Assembly: GCA_021816565.1 (NCBI GenBank)
Contig: JAKAXN010000010.1
Span: 1-28,365, forward strand
DNA: 28,365 nt
Source of the DNA: Actinomycetes bacterium
GTDB taxonomy: Bacteria; Actinomycetota; Acidimicrobiia; Acidimicrobiales; Palsa-688
Direction of reading: 5' to 3'
Of the stretch, positions 1-7,302 are shown piece after piece. The position numbers and the translations under genes are program-made. The stretch's first letter is position 1, and each line of letters opens with the position of its first letter. The notes beneath the pieces were generated by a model, which did not search any database, was not told the origin of the DNA, and saw nothing but the letters and a program-made list of their open reading frames with translations.

Positions 1-390
1 ATCTACTCCGGAGCCCCGCCACCGTCCCGCTGAGGCGACGCCCAGGAGGGCGCCGAGCACCGAGGCGAGGAGCAGGCCGAACAGCGTCAGCTCGACGGTG
101 GCCGGCAGGTACGCCCCGAGGTCGGTGGCGACCGGCCGGCGGGTCCGCAGCGACTGGCCCAGATCGCCGGTCAGCAGACCCTTCACGTAGTGGAGGTACT
201 GGTCGATGAGAGGTCGGTCGTAGCCGAGGATGTGGCTCTCCCGGGCGATCGCCTGCTTCGACGCGTTGGCGCCCAGGTAGGCGTGCACCGGGTCGGTGCG
301 GCTCATCTTCTGCAGGATGAACACCGAGGCCGAGAGGACCAGGAGTATGGCCACCATGGCCAGTAGCCGTTTGCCTATGACCTTGATCAT
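1..390 (-). CDS. Peptide/nickel-type ABC transporter permease, DppB/OppB-like (partial)
   Basis: This is the N-terminal 130 codons of an inner-membrane permease; the rest lies beyond the window edge. The protein starts MIKVIGKRLLAMVAILLVLS, one hydrophobic helix, followed by a periplasmic segment with the family's typical YDRPLIDQY and GDLGQSLRTRRPV motifs. A second helix follows (about residues 100-120, VELTLFGLLLASVLGALLGV). The ATG overlaps the TGA of the upstream permease gene (ATGA), so the two are translationally coupled. With the neighbouring DppC-like permease, fused ATPase and lipoprotein it would form a complete dipeptide-type importer. Substrates of this family include peptides, nickel and small cationic compounds, and the sequence does not show which applies. 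It is the last visible gene of the operon that begins at the riboswitch near 8880. Confidence 0.93.
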   Translation of the reverse strand, partial: MIKVIGKRLLAMVAILLVLSASVFILQKMSRTDPVHAYLGANASKQAIARESHILGYDRPLIDQYLHYVKGLLTGDLGQSLRTRRPVATDLGAYLPATVELTLFGLLLASVLGALLGVASAGRWRGSGVD

Positions 391-1265
391 CGGTCCCCCA
401 GCAGGTCCCTGAGCCCGTCGCCGGCCAGGTTGGCGACCAGAGCCACGATGAACACGGCCAGGGCCGGCATGACCGGCACCCACCACTCCTGCAGCAGGTA
501 CTGCAGGCCCCGGGCAGCCATGGAGCCCAGTTCCGGGGCGGGGGCCGGGGCGCCGAGACCCAGGAACGACAGCGATGCCAGGGTGACGATCAGGTTGCCC
601 ACATCCAGGCTGGCTGTCACCAGCACCGCCGGTACCGCTCCGGGAAGCAGGTGCCGCCACGCCCTCCGGGACGCCCCGACCCCTGCCATCCTCGCCGCCT
701 CGATGTGGGGCCGGGCGGCCAGCGCCTTGACCTCGGCCCGCACGATGCGGGCGTAGAACGGCCACCACACGATTCCCACCCCGATCAGGGTGTGGGTGAA
801 ACTGGGGCCGAGGGCGGCCACCACGGCGATGGCCAGCACCGGGCCGGGCAGGGCCAGGAACACGTCGGTGAAGCGCATGAGCAGATCGTCGACCCACCCG
901 CCGGCCGCCCCGGCGGCCAGCCCGATGGCGCCACCGATCACCACACCGGAGGCGATCACCGCACCGGCGGCCTCCAGGCTGGAGCGCAGCCCGAACAGCA
1001 CCCGACTGAAGATGTCCTGGCCCACCTCGTCGGTCCCGAAGAGGAACCCTCCGTGGCCGGGGGGCACGAACGACGTCCCGGCCGGCTGAACCGGATTGTG
1101 GGTCGCCAGGAGCGGAGCGGCCACCGCGACGACCACCAGCAGCAGCAGGGCTGCGATGGCCGCCAGGTCGAGGACCGCCACCCGTCCGGTGAACGAGCGC
1201 AGCGCCCGGACCGGTCCTGACCGCCGGAGGGGTGACGCCGCGATGAACGGTTCGGCTACAGCCAT
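387..1265 (-). CDS. Peptide/nickel-type ABC transporter permease, DppC/OppC-like
   Basis: A 292-residue inner-membrane permease, the usual length for DppC. It has an N-terminal helix (about residues 33-52), a periplasmic loop with the family motif FGTDEVGQDIFSRVLFG, then several further helices. The EAA-type cytoplasmic loop that contacts the ATPase is visible as EAARMAGVGASRRAWRHLLP. The ATG is chosen because it sits on the stop of the upstream ATPase gene (TGATG, 1-bp overlap). The open frame extends farther upstream, but only antisense to nothing and inside the ATPase gene, so it is not used. It should pair with the DppB-like permease. Intact, with no missing motif. Confidence 0.94.
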   Translation of the reverse strand: MAVAEPFIAASPLRRSGPVRALRSFTGRVAVLDLAAIAALLLLVVVAVAAPLLATHNPVQPAGTSFVPPGHGGFLFGTDEVGQDIFSRVLFGLRSSLEAAGAVIASGVVIGGAIGLAAGAAGGWVDDLLMRFTDVFLALPGPVLAIAVVAALGPSFTHTLIGVGIVWWPFYARIVRAEVKALAARPHIEAARMAGVGASRRAWRHLLPGAVPAVLVTASLDVGNLIVTLASLSFLGLGAPAPAPELGSMAARGLQYLLQEWWVPVMPALAVFIVALVANLAGDGLRDLLGDR

Positions 1266-3343
1266 CAGTCTTCCTTTCCCGGCAGGCTGCCGTTCGGCTG
1301 GGGGATCGGGGCGGGCGCGACCACCGAGCACGCCACCATCCGCCGGTCCGGGTCCGGGCCGGCAGACCACGACCCGGGCGGACCGTCGAGGGGCACGAGG
1401 GTCTGGGACCGGGTGGCGCACCCGTCGATGCGGTCGGGGCAGCGGGTGTGGAATCCGCATCCGGCCGGGGGGTCGAGAGGGTTGGCCGGCTCGCCGGATA
1501 TGCGGACCCGGGAGAGGCCGATGTCGGGCACGGCGGCCAGGAGGGCCCGGGTGTAGGGATGGGACGGGCGGGCGCACACGTCCTCCGAAGGGCCGGACTC
1601 CACTATCTGGCCCAGGTACATGACCGCGATGCGGTCGGCGACGATCCGGGCTGCGGCCAGGTCGTGGGTCACGAACAGCACCGCCATGTCCAGCTCCCGC
1701 CGTAGCCGGCCGATGAGGTTGAGGACCGTTGCGGCCAGCGAGACGTCGAGCGCACTGGTCGGTTCGTCGCACAGGAGGACGGCCGGCGGGACGACCGTCG
1801 CCCGGGCCAGAGCGGCCCTCTGGCGCTGGCCCCCCGACAGCTGCCCGGGCTTGGCCGATGCGACCTCGGCCGGGAGCCCGACCAGGGAGAGCGCCTGGCG
1901 GACCTTCTCCGCCTGCTGGGCCCGGCTCAGCCCCTGGTGTCTCAGGCGCTCACCGATGAGCTCGCCGATGCTGAGCCAGGGGGTGAGCGAGGCGCCGGCA
2001 TCCTGGAAGACCATCTGGGCGGCCGCATCCCGGGAGAACTCCACGCTGCCCCCGTCGGGTTGGTACAGCCCGGCCACGGTCCGCAGCAGGGTGGACTTGC
2101 CGCACCCGCTCTCCCCCACGAGGGCGACGGCCTCGCCCCGGTCGACCTCGAGCGACACCCCGCGCAGGGCGTGCAGCCGGGCCTTCCTCCAGCCGGACCC
2201 GAGGGTGAAGGCCTTGTGCACGTCGTGGACCAGGACCGCCGGATCGCGTCCCCCCGAGCGCGGCGCCGGCGCCGGCCACGGTGCGGCCGGCTCCTCGGAG
2301 CGGGCGGGGGCGTCAGGGTCCACCGGGTGGAGGCAGGCCACGGCGCTGCCCGCGGCCGGCCCCGCCACCAGTTCCGGAAGGGTGACGTCGCAGTCACTGC
2401 TCCGGTGGGCACACCGGGGGGAGAAGGGGCACCCCGGCGGGTGGGCCCGGGGGTCGGGGGGTTCCCCCGGCAGCGTGGTCACCGGGCGGCCCCGGTCGGA
2501 GCCGAGGACCAGCCGGGACCGCAGCAGGCCCCGGGTGTAGGGGTGGCGGCTGTGGTCGAAGATGGTCCCGGAGGGGCCCACCTCGGCCAGGCGTCCGCCG
2601 TAGAGGACGGCGATGCGGTCGCTTATCTGGGCCGCGACACCCAGGTCGTGGGTCACCAGGATGAAGCTCATACCCCTGCTGTCGCAGAGCCGGCGGATCA
2701 GCTCGAGTATCTGGGCCTGCACCGTCACGTCCAGGGCGGTGGTCGGCTCGTCGGCGATCACCAGCGACGGCGATCCGGCGATGGCCATGGCGATCATGAC
2801 CCGCTGTCGCAGGCCCCCGGACAGCTCGTGGGGGTAGGCGTCCATCCGGCGCCTGGGGTCGGGGATGCCCACCGAGTCGAGGAGCTCGATCACCGGCTCG
2901 TCACCGCCGGTGGCCTCGGCCACCTGCCGGCCTATCCGCATGGTGGGGTTGAGCGAGGTCATCGGGTCCTGGAACACCGCCCCCATGTGCCGGCGCCGGA
3001 TGAGCCGGCGCTCCTCCGGGGCGGCGCTCACCATGTCGGTTCCCGACACGACGGCCCTCCCGGAGATGATCGGCGCCGGGCTGGTCGGCAGGAGCCCGAG
3101 CAGGGACAGCCCGAGCACGCTCTTCCCCGATCCCGACTCGCCGACCAGGCCGAGGACCTCGCCGGGGCCGATGTCGAGCGTCACGCCGCGGACGGCCCGC
3201 ACCATGCGGTCCCCCCGCTTGAACGACACGTGCAGGTCGTCGACACGGGCCAGGTGACCGGGATCCGGGAGCGGGGTGCCGACTCCCCCGCTGGAGGCCG
3301 CTTGGGCCCGGACCCGGCGCAGCACGGCGGTGACGGCCGTCAT
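1265..3343 (-). CDS. Fused double ATP-binding protein of a peptide-type ABC importer (DppD-DppF fusion)
   Basis: A 692-residue cytoplasmic ATPase carrying two complete nucleotide-binding domains. Domain 1 has Walker A GESGSGKS (68-75), Q-loop Gln125, signature LSGG (174-177), Walker B ending in DE (198-199) and H-loop His232. Domain 2 has Walker A GESGCGKS (410-417), Gln447, signature LSGGQ (502-506), DE at 526-527 and His560. Each domain is followed by the oligopeptide-type C-terminal extension (HPYTR near 267 and 595, with Cys-rich GCPFSPRC and GCGFHTRC). A Pro/Ala-rich linker of about 40 residues (325-368) joins them. Most systems encode DppD and DppF separately; here one chain gives both halves, and both look catalytically competent. 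ATG overlaps the stop of the binding-protein gene (ATGA). Confidence 0.95.
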   Translation of the reverse strand: MTAVTAVLRRVRAQAASSGGVGTPLPDPGHLARVDDLHVSFKRGDRMVRAVRGVTLDIGPGEVLGLVGESGSGKSVLGLSLLGLLPTSPAPIISGRAVVSGTDMVSAAPEERRLIRRRHMGAVFQDPMTSLNPTMRIGRQVAEATGGDEPVIELLDSVGIPDPRRRMDAYPHELSGGLRQRVMIAMAIAGSPSLVIADEPTTALDVTVQAQILELIRRLCDSRGMSFILVTHDLGVAAQISDRIAVLYGGRLAEVGPSGTIFDHSRHPYTRGLLRSRLVLGSDRGRPVTTLPGEPPDPRAHPPGCPFSPRCAHRSSDCDVTLPELVAGPAAGSAVACLHPVDPDAPARSEEPAAPWPAPAPRSGGRDPAVLVHDVHKAFTLGSGWRKARLHALRGVSLEVDRGEAVALVGESGCGKSTLLRTVAGLYQPDGGSVEFSRDAAAQMVFQDAGASLTPWLSIGELIGERLRHQGLSRAQQAEKVRQALSLVGLPAEVASAKPGQLSGGQRQRAALARATVVPPAVLLCDEPTSALDVSLAATVLNLIGRLRRELDMAVLFVTHDLAAARIVADRIAVMYLGQIVESGPSEDVCARPSHPYTRALLAAVPDIGLSRVRISGEPANPLDPPAGCGFHTRCPDRIDGCATRSQTLVPLDGPPGSWSAGPDPDRRMVACSVVAPAPIPQPNGSLPGKED

Positions 3344-4986
3344 GCCTTGCCCGGCGCCTTGTAGGTGAGGTCGCCCAGCACGACCGTGTCGGCGGTCGGC
3401 AGCTGGAAGTACCAGCCGGTGACCCCGGCGTGGGAGACCACCACGTCCTTGACGTCGGCGATGCTGATCCACTCCCCGGAGTTGGCCACCAGCGTCCCGG
3501 CCTCGGCGTAGTCCTTCTGGATGGTGGCCGGGTCGGTGGAGTGCAGGCCGGCGTCCATCAGCGCGTCGGCCTGGGGCACCGAGCCGTGCATCTCGTTGAG
3601 CGACCCGTTGGTGTTCGAGAAGATGCGGATCCAGCTGTCGGGGGCGGAGTCGTCGGGGTTGACGGTCCAGACCAGCAGGTTCGGCAGCTGCGACGCCGGG
3701 GTGCTGGCGAAGTCGAACACCTGCCCGAGGGGCACCCCGTGGACCTGGACGTTGAGACCCTCGGCGTCGAGCTCGCTCTGCACGAACTCGGCGAGCCGCT
3801 GGTTGGTCGGGTCGTCGGTGGAGTAGGCCAGGCTGATGTTCCTCGACCCGGGGGTGGCGGCCAGGGCCTTCTTGAGCGCCGCCGGGTCGTAGGTCGGGTT
3901 GTCAGCGGCCATGCCGGCGGGGAACTCCTGCACCGGGTACGCCTGGGTGGACACGGTGGCGAGCGTGTTGCCGTAGACCGCCGCCACGATGGCGGCCTTG
4001 TTGATGGCCTGTCTGAGCGCCGATCGCACCGCCGGGCTCTGGAAGATCCCGAGGTGGGGGTTGACGGCGAGCATGGCTTTCAGCTGGGCCGGGAAGGCCT
4101 GCACCTCGAAGTTCTTGTCGGCCTGGAAGCTCTGGACCGCGTTGACGGGCAGGCCGTGCAGGATCATCGACAGCTGGCCGCTCTGCAGCTCGGCCTGCTG
4201 GACGCTGACGTCGGGGACGATGTTGATGTTGACCGTCGTGTAGTACGGCTTGGTCCCCCAGTACCCGTTGTAGGCGGACAGGACGTAGTGGCTGCCCGGG
4301 ACGAACTGGGTTATCTGGTACGGACCGGTCCCGGCGTCGTGGGTCTTGAGGTACTGCTGGGCCCAGTCGCCGTTGGGGCTTGCGGCACTGACCCCTACCT
4401 CATGGGCCTTGACCGTGGTGGGGCTGACCAGCTTCGGCCCGTAGGGCGAGGCCAGGTAGTCCATGAACGCGGAGACCGGGTGGTCGAGATGGACGACGAA
4501 GGTGAGCGGATCGGGGGTCTGGGTGGAGACCACGTCGGCGACCATGTAGGCGGGGGCCGAGTTGACCCCGGCCCGGCGGGCGAAGCTGAATGCCGCGGCC
4601 TGCGAGTTGACCGGCGTGCCGTCGTGGAACGTCACCCCTGGGCGCAGGTGGAACGTGTAGGTCGTCCCGTCGGGGGATATGGTCCAGCTCTGGGCCAGGG
4701 CCGGGACGATCCTGGTGGACCCGTTGGCGTATCTGACCAGCCCCTCGTAGAGCGAGGTGACCACGGCGTTGCCCTCGATCTCGTAGAAGATGTCGGGGTC
4801 GGGGACCTGCATGTCGGCTCCGAAGGCCAGGTTGAGCGTGTGCGAGGCCGACACGTTGAGCGCGGCCGGCGAGGCCGCGGAGCTGGTCGAGGTGCCGCCA
4901 CCGCAGGCGGTCAGACCCAGAGCTGCGGTGGCCATGACTCCGGCGAGCAGTGTCCGGCGGCGGGTCGGGTGGGGGGACTGGAACAT
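3340..4986 (-). CDS. Solute-binding lipoprotein of the peptide-type ABC importer (SBP family 5)
   Basis: A 548-residue substrate-binding protein that captures the ligand outside the membrane and delivers it to the DppBC-like permeases. The signal peptide contains TRRRTLLAG, hydrophobic MATAALGL and the lipobox LTAC with Cys28, predicting a lipid-anchored protein; the Arg triplet is compatible with Tat export. Family 5 features include the early YEGLVRY segment and the WTISPDGTTYTFHLRPGVTFHDGTPV motif typical of DppA/OppA. The ATG at 4986 is chosen over an upstream TTG (5022) because AAGGAG lies 11 bases before it and the signal peptide then starts normally. It is the only gene of the operon with a real gap (32 bp) and its own strong ribosome site, which would suit a protein needed in excess. 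The ligand cannot be read from sequence. Confidence 0.94.
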   Translation of the reverse strand: MFQSPHPTRRRTLLAGVMATAALGLTACGGGTSTSSAASPAALNVSASHTLNLAFGADMQVPDPDIFYEIEGNAVVTSLYEGLVRYANGSTRIVPALAQSWTISPDGTTYTFHLRPGVTFHDGTPVNSQAAAFSFARRAGVNSAPAYMVADVVSTQTPDPLTFVVHLDHPVSAFMDYLASPYGPKLVSPTTVKAHEVGVSAASPNGDWAQQYLKTHDAGTGPYQITQFVPGSHYVLSAYNGYWGTKPYYTTVNINIVPDVSVQQAELQSGQLSMILHGLPVNAVQSFQADKNFEVQAFPAQLKAMLAVNPHLGIFQSPAVRSALRQAINKAAIVAAVYGNTLATVSTQAYPVQEFPAGMAADNPTYDPAALKKALAATPGSRNISLAYSTDDPTNQRLAEFVQSELDAEGLNVQVHGVPLGQVFDFASTPASQLPNLLVWTVNPDDSAPDSWIRIFSNTNGSLNEMHGSVPQADALMDAGLHSTDPATIQKDYAEAGTLVANSGEWISIADVKDVVVSHAGVTGWYFQLPTADTVVLGDLTYKAPGKA

Positions 4987-5018
4987 GTCGGTTGTGTCTC
5001 CTTGTCGGGAAATCGGTT

Positions 5019-5789
5019 TCAATGCCGGATCGATCCGCCGTTGGTGCAGATGGCCTGGCCGGTGACGAACCCGGCGGTGGGGCCGGCCAGGAAGACCACG
5101 ACGGCGGCCACGTCCTCGACCGTGCAGAGCCGCCCGGCCGGCACCGCGGCCACCAAGCGGGCCCGCACCTCGTCGACCGGTCGCCCGGTCAGGTGGGCTT
5201 CGGCCTGCTCCTCCGTGGCGACCATGTCGGTCTCGACGGTGCCCGGGCAGACGGAGTTGACCGAGATGCCGAGCGGGCCGAGCTCCACCGCGGCGGCCTG
5301 GGTGAGGCCGACCACGGCGAACTTGGTGGCGCTGTAGCCGGCCAGGAGGGGGGCCGCCTCGAGGCCCAGGTCGGATGCCACGTTGATGATCCGGCCGCCC
5401 CCGCCGGTGCCGCCCATGGCGCTGGCCGCCGCCTGCACCCCGTGGAAGACTCCGTAGAAATTGACCGCCATCATGCGCTCGAGGTCTGTCGTGGTGGTCC
5501 CGGTCAGCGGGGCCAGGACCGATACCCCGGCGTTGTTGACCCAGACGTCGAGACCGCCGAGGTCGCCGGTGGCGGCTGCCGCCAGGCGGGCGGAGGTGCC
5601 CGGGTCGGAGACGTCTCCCTGCACGGCGACGGCCCGCACACCACGATCGGTGACCTCGGACAGGGTCTCGAGGAGGGAGGAGCGGTCGCGGTTCCAGCCG
5701 AGCACCAGATCATGGCCGGCCGCGGCCAGACCGATGGCTATCCCCCGGCCCAGCCCCCGCCCGGCCCCGGTGACCACGGCGACGGTCAT
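5019..5789 (-). CDS. SDR-family NAD(P)-dependent oxidoreductase
   Basis: A 256-residue classical short-chain dehydrogenase. The dinucleotide-binding TGAGRGLG (7-14), structural NNAG (85-88), catalytic Ser139, Tyr152 and Lys156 (YSATK) and the PG motif (182-183) are all present, so it should be active. The reaction would be reversible oxidation of an alcohol or reduction of a carbonyl; the substrate is unknown. Its start overlaps the previous gene's stop (ATGA), which puts it firmly in the operon between the PuuD-like hydrolase and the transporter. In a gamma-glutamyl route a dehydrogenase step would be expected after the ligase, but SDRs usually act on alcohols rather than aldehydes or amines, so it is not an obvious substitute for PuuB or PuuC. 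Confidence 0.93.
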   Translation of the reverse strand: MTVAVVTGAGRGLGRGIAIGLAAAGHDLVLGWNRDRSSLLETLSEVTDRGVRAVAVQGDVSDPGTSARLAAAATGDLGGLDVWVNNAGVSVLAPLTGTTTTDLERMMAVNFYGVFHGVQAAASAMGGTGGGGRIINVASDLGLEAAPLLAGYSATKFAVVGLTQAAAVELGPLGISVNSVCPGTVETDMVATEEQAEAHLTGRPVDEVRARLVAAVPAGRLCTVEDVAAVVVFLAGPTAGFVTGQAICTNGGSIRH

Positions 5790-6466
5790 CTCCCCGCGAC
5801 CCACCGGAAGCAGGCCAGGTGGCGGGGATCGGTGCCGATCATGCGCTCGGGGTGCCACTGGATGCCGAGCACGCCGGGTCCTTCCACCGCTTCGATGACG
5901 CCGTCGGGGCTCCAGGCCGTGGCCGTCAGGACCGCACCGGTGGTGGCCACCGCCTGGTGGTGGATGGAGTTGACGGCCGCCGCCCCGGCCAGCGCCTGCA
6001 ACGCCAGGGATCCGGGCTCGGCGGTGATCCCGTGCACGGGCGTCGCCTCCCGGTCCTCGTCCTCGTGACCGATGTGACCGGCGGCCGGGAGGTCACCCAC
6101 CAGGGTCCCTCCCAGGGCGGCCGCCAGCAGCTGGATCCCCCGGCATATGCCGAGCACCCGCTGGCCCGCGGCCAGGGCGGCGTGGACAGCGGCGGCCTCG
6201 ACGGCGTCGCGGTCGGGATCCAGGTCCTTCTCCCCGCGGCCCCGCTCCAGGCCGTACAGCTGCGGGTCGACGTCGTTGCCTCCCGTCACTATCAGCCCGG
6301 AGCAACTCCCGATGGCGTCGAGGACGGGTTCCGGGTCGACCCCGGGGCCCGCGGCCAGCAGGAGCGGCATCGCGCCCACGGCGTGGACGGCGTCGACGTA
6401 GCCCCGGTGGACCGAGTAGCGCCGTTCCGGGCTGCGGCCGATGAGGACCGCCACCTGCGGGGTCAC
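5786..6466 (-). CDS. Class I glutamine amidotransferase-like gamma-glutamyl hydrolase (PuuD-like, peptidase C26)
   Basis: A 226-residue protein of the gamma-glutamyl-GABA hydrolase family, which cleaves gamma-glutamyl amide bonds. The nucleophile elbow GICRG gives Cys108, and the catalytic His205 and Glu207 appear in QWHPE. The oxyanion-type motif TGGNDVDPQLYG (61-72) is typical of PuuD relatives. Slightly shorter than E. coli PuuD. It starts at a GTG overlapping the previous stop (GTGA). Because a glutamine-synthetase-like ligase is encoded two genes upstream, the natural reading is that the ligase adds a gamma-glutamyl group to an amine and this enzyme removes it after modification, as PuuA and PuuD do in putrescine breakdown. 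That pairing is inference from gene order. Confidence 0.92.
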   Translation of the reverse strand: MTPQVAVLIGRSPERRYSVHRGYVDAVHAVGAMPLLLAAGPGVDPEPVLDAIGSCSGLIVTGGNDVDPQLYGLERGRGEKDLDPDRDAVEAAAVHAALAAGQRVLGICRGIQLLAAALGGTLVGDLPAAGHIGHEDEDREATPVHGITAEPGSLALQALAGAAAVNSIHHQAVATTGAVLTATAWSPDGVIEAVEGPGVLGIQWHPERMIGTDPRHLACFRWVAGR

Positions 6467-7302
6467 GCCACAGCCTCCGGGGCCGGCGCAGGCGCGGCCC
6501 GCCCCGGCGATCCGGGGCTGTGATCGGCCAGCGGGGGCTCCTCCACCCGGCCCCGCTCGACCCGGTCGGAGATGGCTCGCGCCGTGCGCTCCAGCAGGCG
6601 TCGGCCCAGCTCGGCCGATGCCTCCGACGGCCGACCGGTGACCCCGTTGGTGGACAGCGCCGGAGCGGTGTAGCGGAACACCAGGTCCCCGGTGCGGTCC
6701 GGGTCGTCGGCGTGGAGGAGACGGTCGAGATGCACCAGATCGGGGGCTATGGCCAGCATGAGTGACGTCTCGCTGCGGTTGGCGTGGATGTCCTCGCCGT
6801 CGGCGACCGTCTCCGCCGCCACCTCCGGGTCAGCGGACCACCAGGCGACCACGCCGCACCGCAGATCGGGCCGCTCCAGCCGGATGTGGTCGCTCGCCAC
6901 CATCAAAGAGGCGTGGTTGCCGAAGTGGGCGTTGACCATGAGGATCCGTCGCAGCCCGGACAGGGCCGCCCACTCGACCATCTCCCGGACGTGGGCGGCC
7001 AGCGCCTCGGGGCTGAGAGAGAAGGTCCCGGGCAGCCTGTGACCGTGCCCGTAGCTGCAGCCGACGGCCACCGGGGGAAGGACCACGGCTCCGGTGCGGG
7101 CCGACACCGCCTCACAGATGGCGGTGGCCACGATGGTGTCGGTCCCGGTCGGCAGGTGGGGGCCGTGCTGCTCCGTGGCTCCGACAGGGAGCAGGCCCAC
7201 GTCGCGGGGATGGGCGTCGAAGGTGGTCCCGAGCTCCGGCCAGGCCATGTCGCTCCAGCGGAGAGGGCCGGGAGCCGGGGGCGGGGTGACGGCTCCGGGC
7301 AT
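6463..7302 (-). CDS. Creatininase-family amidohydrolase
   Basis: A 279-residue metal-dependent amidohydrolase. The family's metal-binding cluster is seen as GATEQHGPHLPTGTD, giving Glu44, His46 and Asp55, with the spacing of creatininase Glu34/His36/Asp45. A second element, NAHFGNH (124-130), replaces the NGHYEN of Pseudomonas creatininase, so the second-metal Glu is missing at that position. Glu178 in RSETS probably takes this role, as in other members with the more common HGGN motif. A true creatininase is therefore less likely than a relative acting on another cyclic or linear amide. The last 25 residues are a Pro/Ala-rich tail. ATG overlaps the ligase stop (TGATG). Confidence 0.9.
   Translation of the reverse strand: MPGAVTPPPAPGPLRWSDMAWPELGTTFDAHPRDVGLLPVGATEQHGPHLPTGTDTIVATAICEAVSARTGAVVLPPVAVGCSYGHGHRLPGTFSLSPEALAAHVREMVEWAALSGLRRILMVNAHFGNHASLMVASDHIRLERPDLRCGVVAWWSADPEVAAETVADGEDIHANRSETSLMLAIAPDLVHLDRLLHADDPDRTGDLVFRYTAPALSTNGVTGRPSEASAELGRRLLERTARAISDRVERGRVEEPPLADHSPGSPGRAAPAPAPEAVA

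Noticed and set aside
651..3472. Long open frames on the plus strand opposite the transporter genes, and the upstream extension of the ATPase frame to 3472
   Set aside because: These are Pro/Arg/Gly-rich shadow frames typical of GC-rich DNA. The minus-strand proteins carry full family motifs and their starts overlap neighbouring stops.
4986..5022. Alternative TTG start at 5022 for the solute-binding protein (TTGA overlap with the SDR stop)
   Set aside because: It would put 12 polar residues before the signal peptide, while the ATG at 4986 has AAGGAG upstream.
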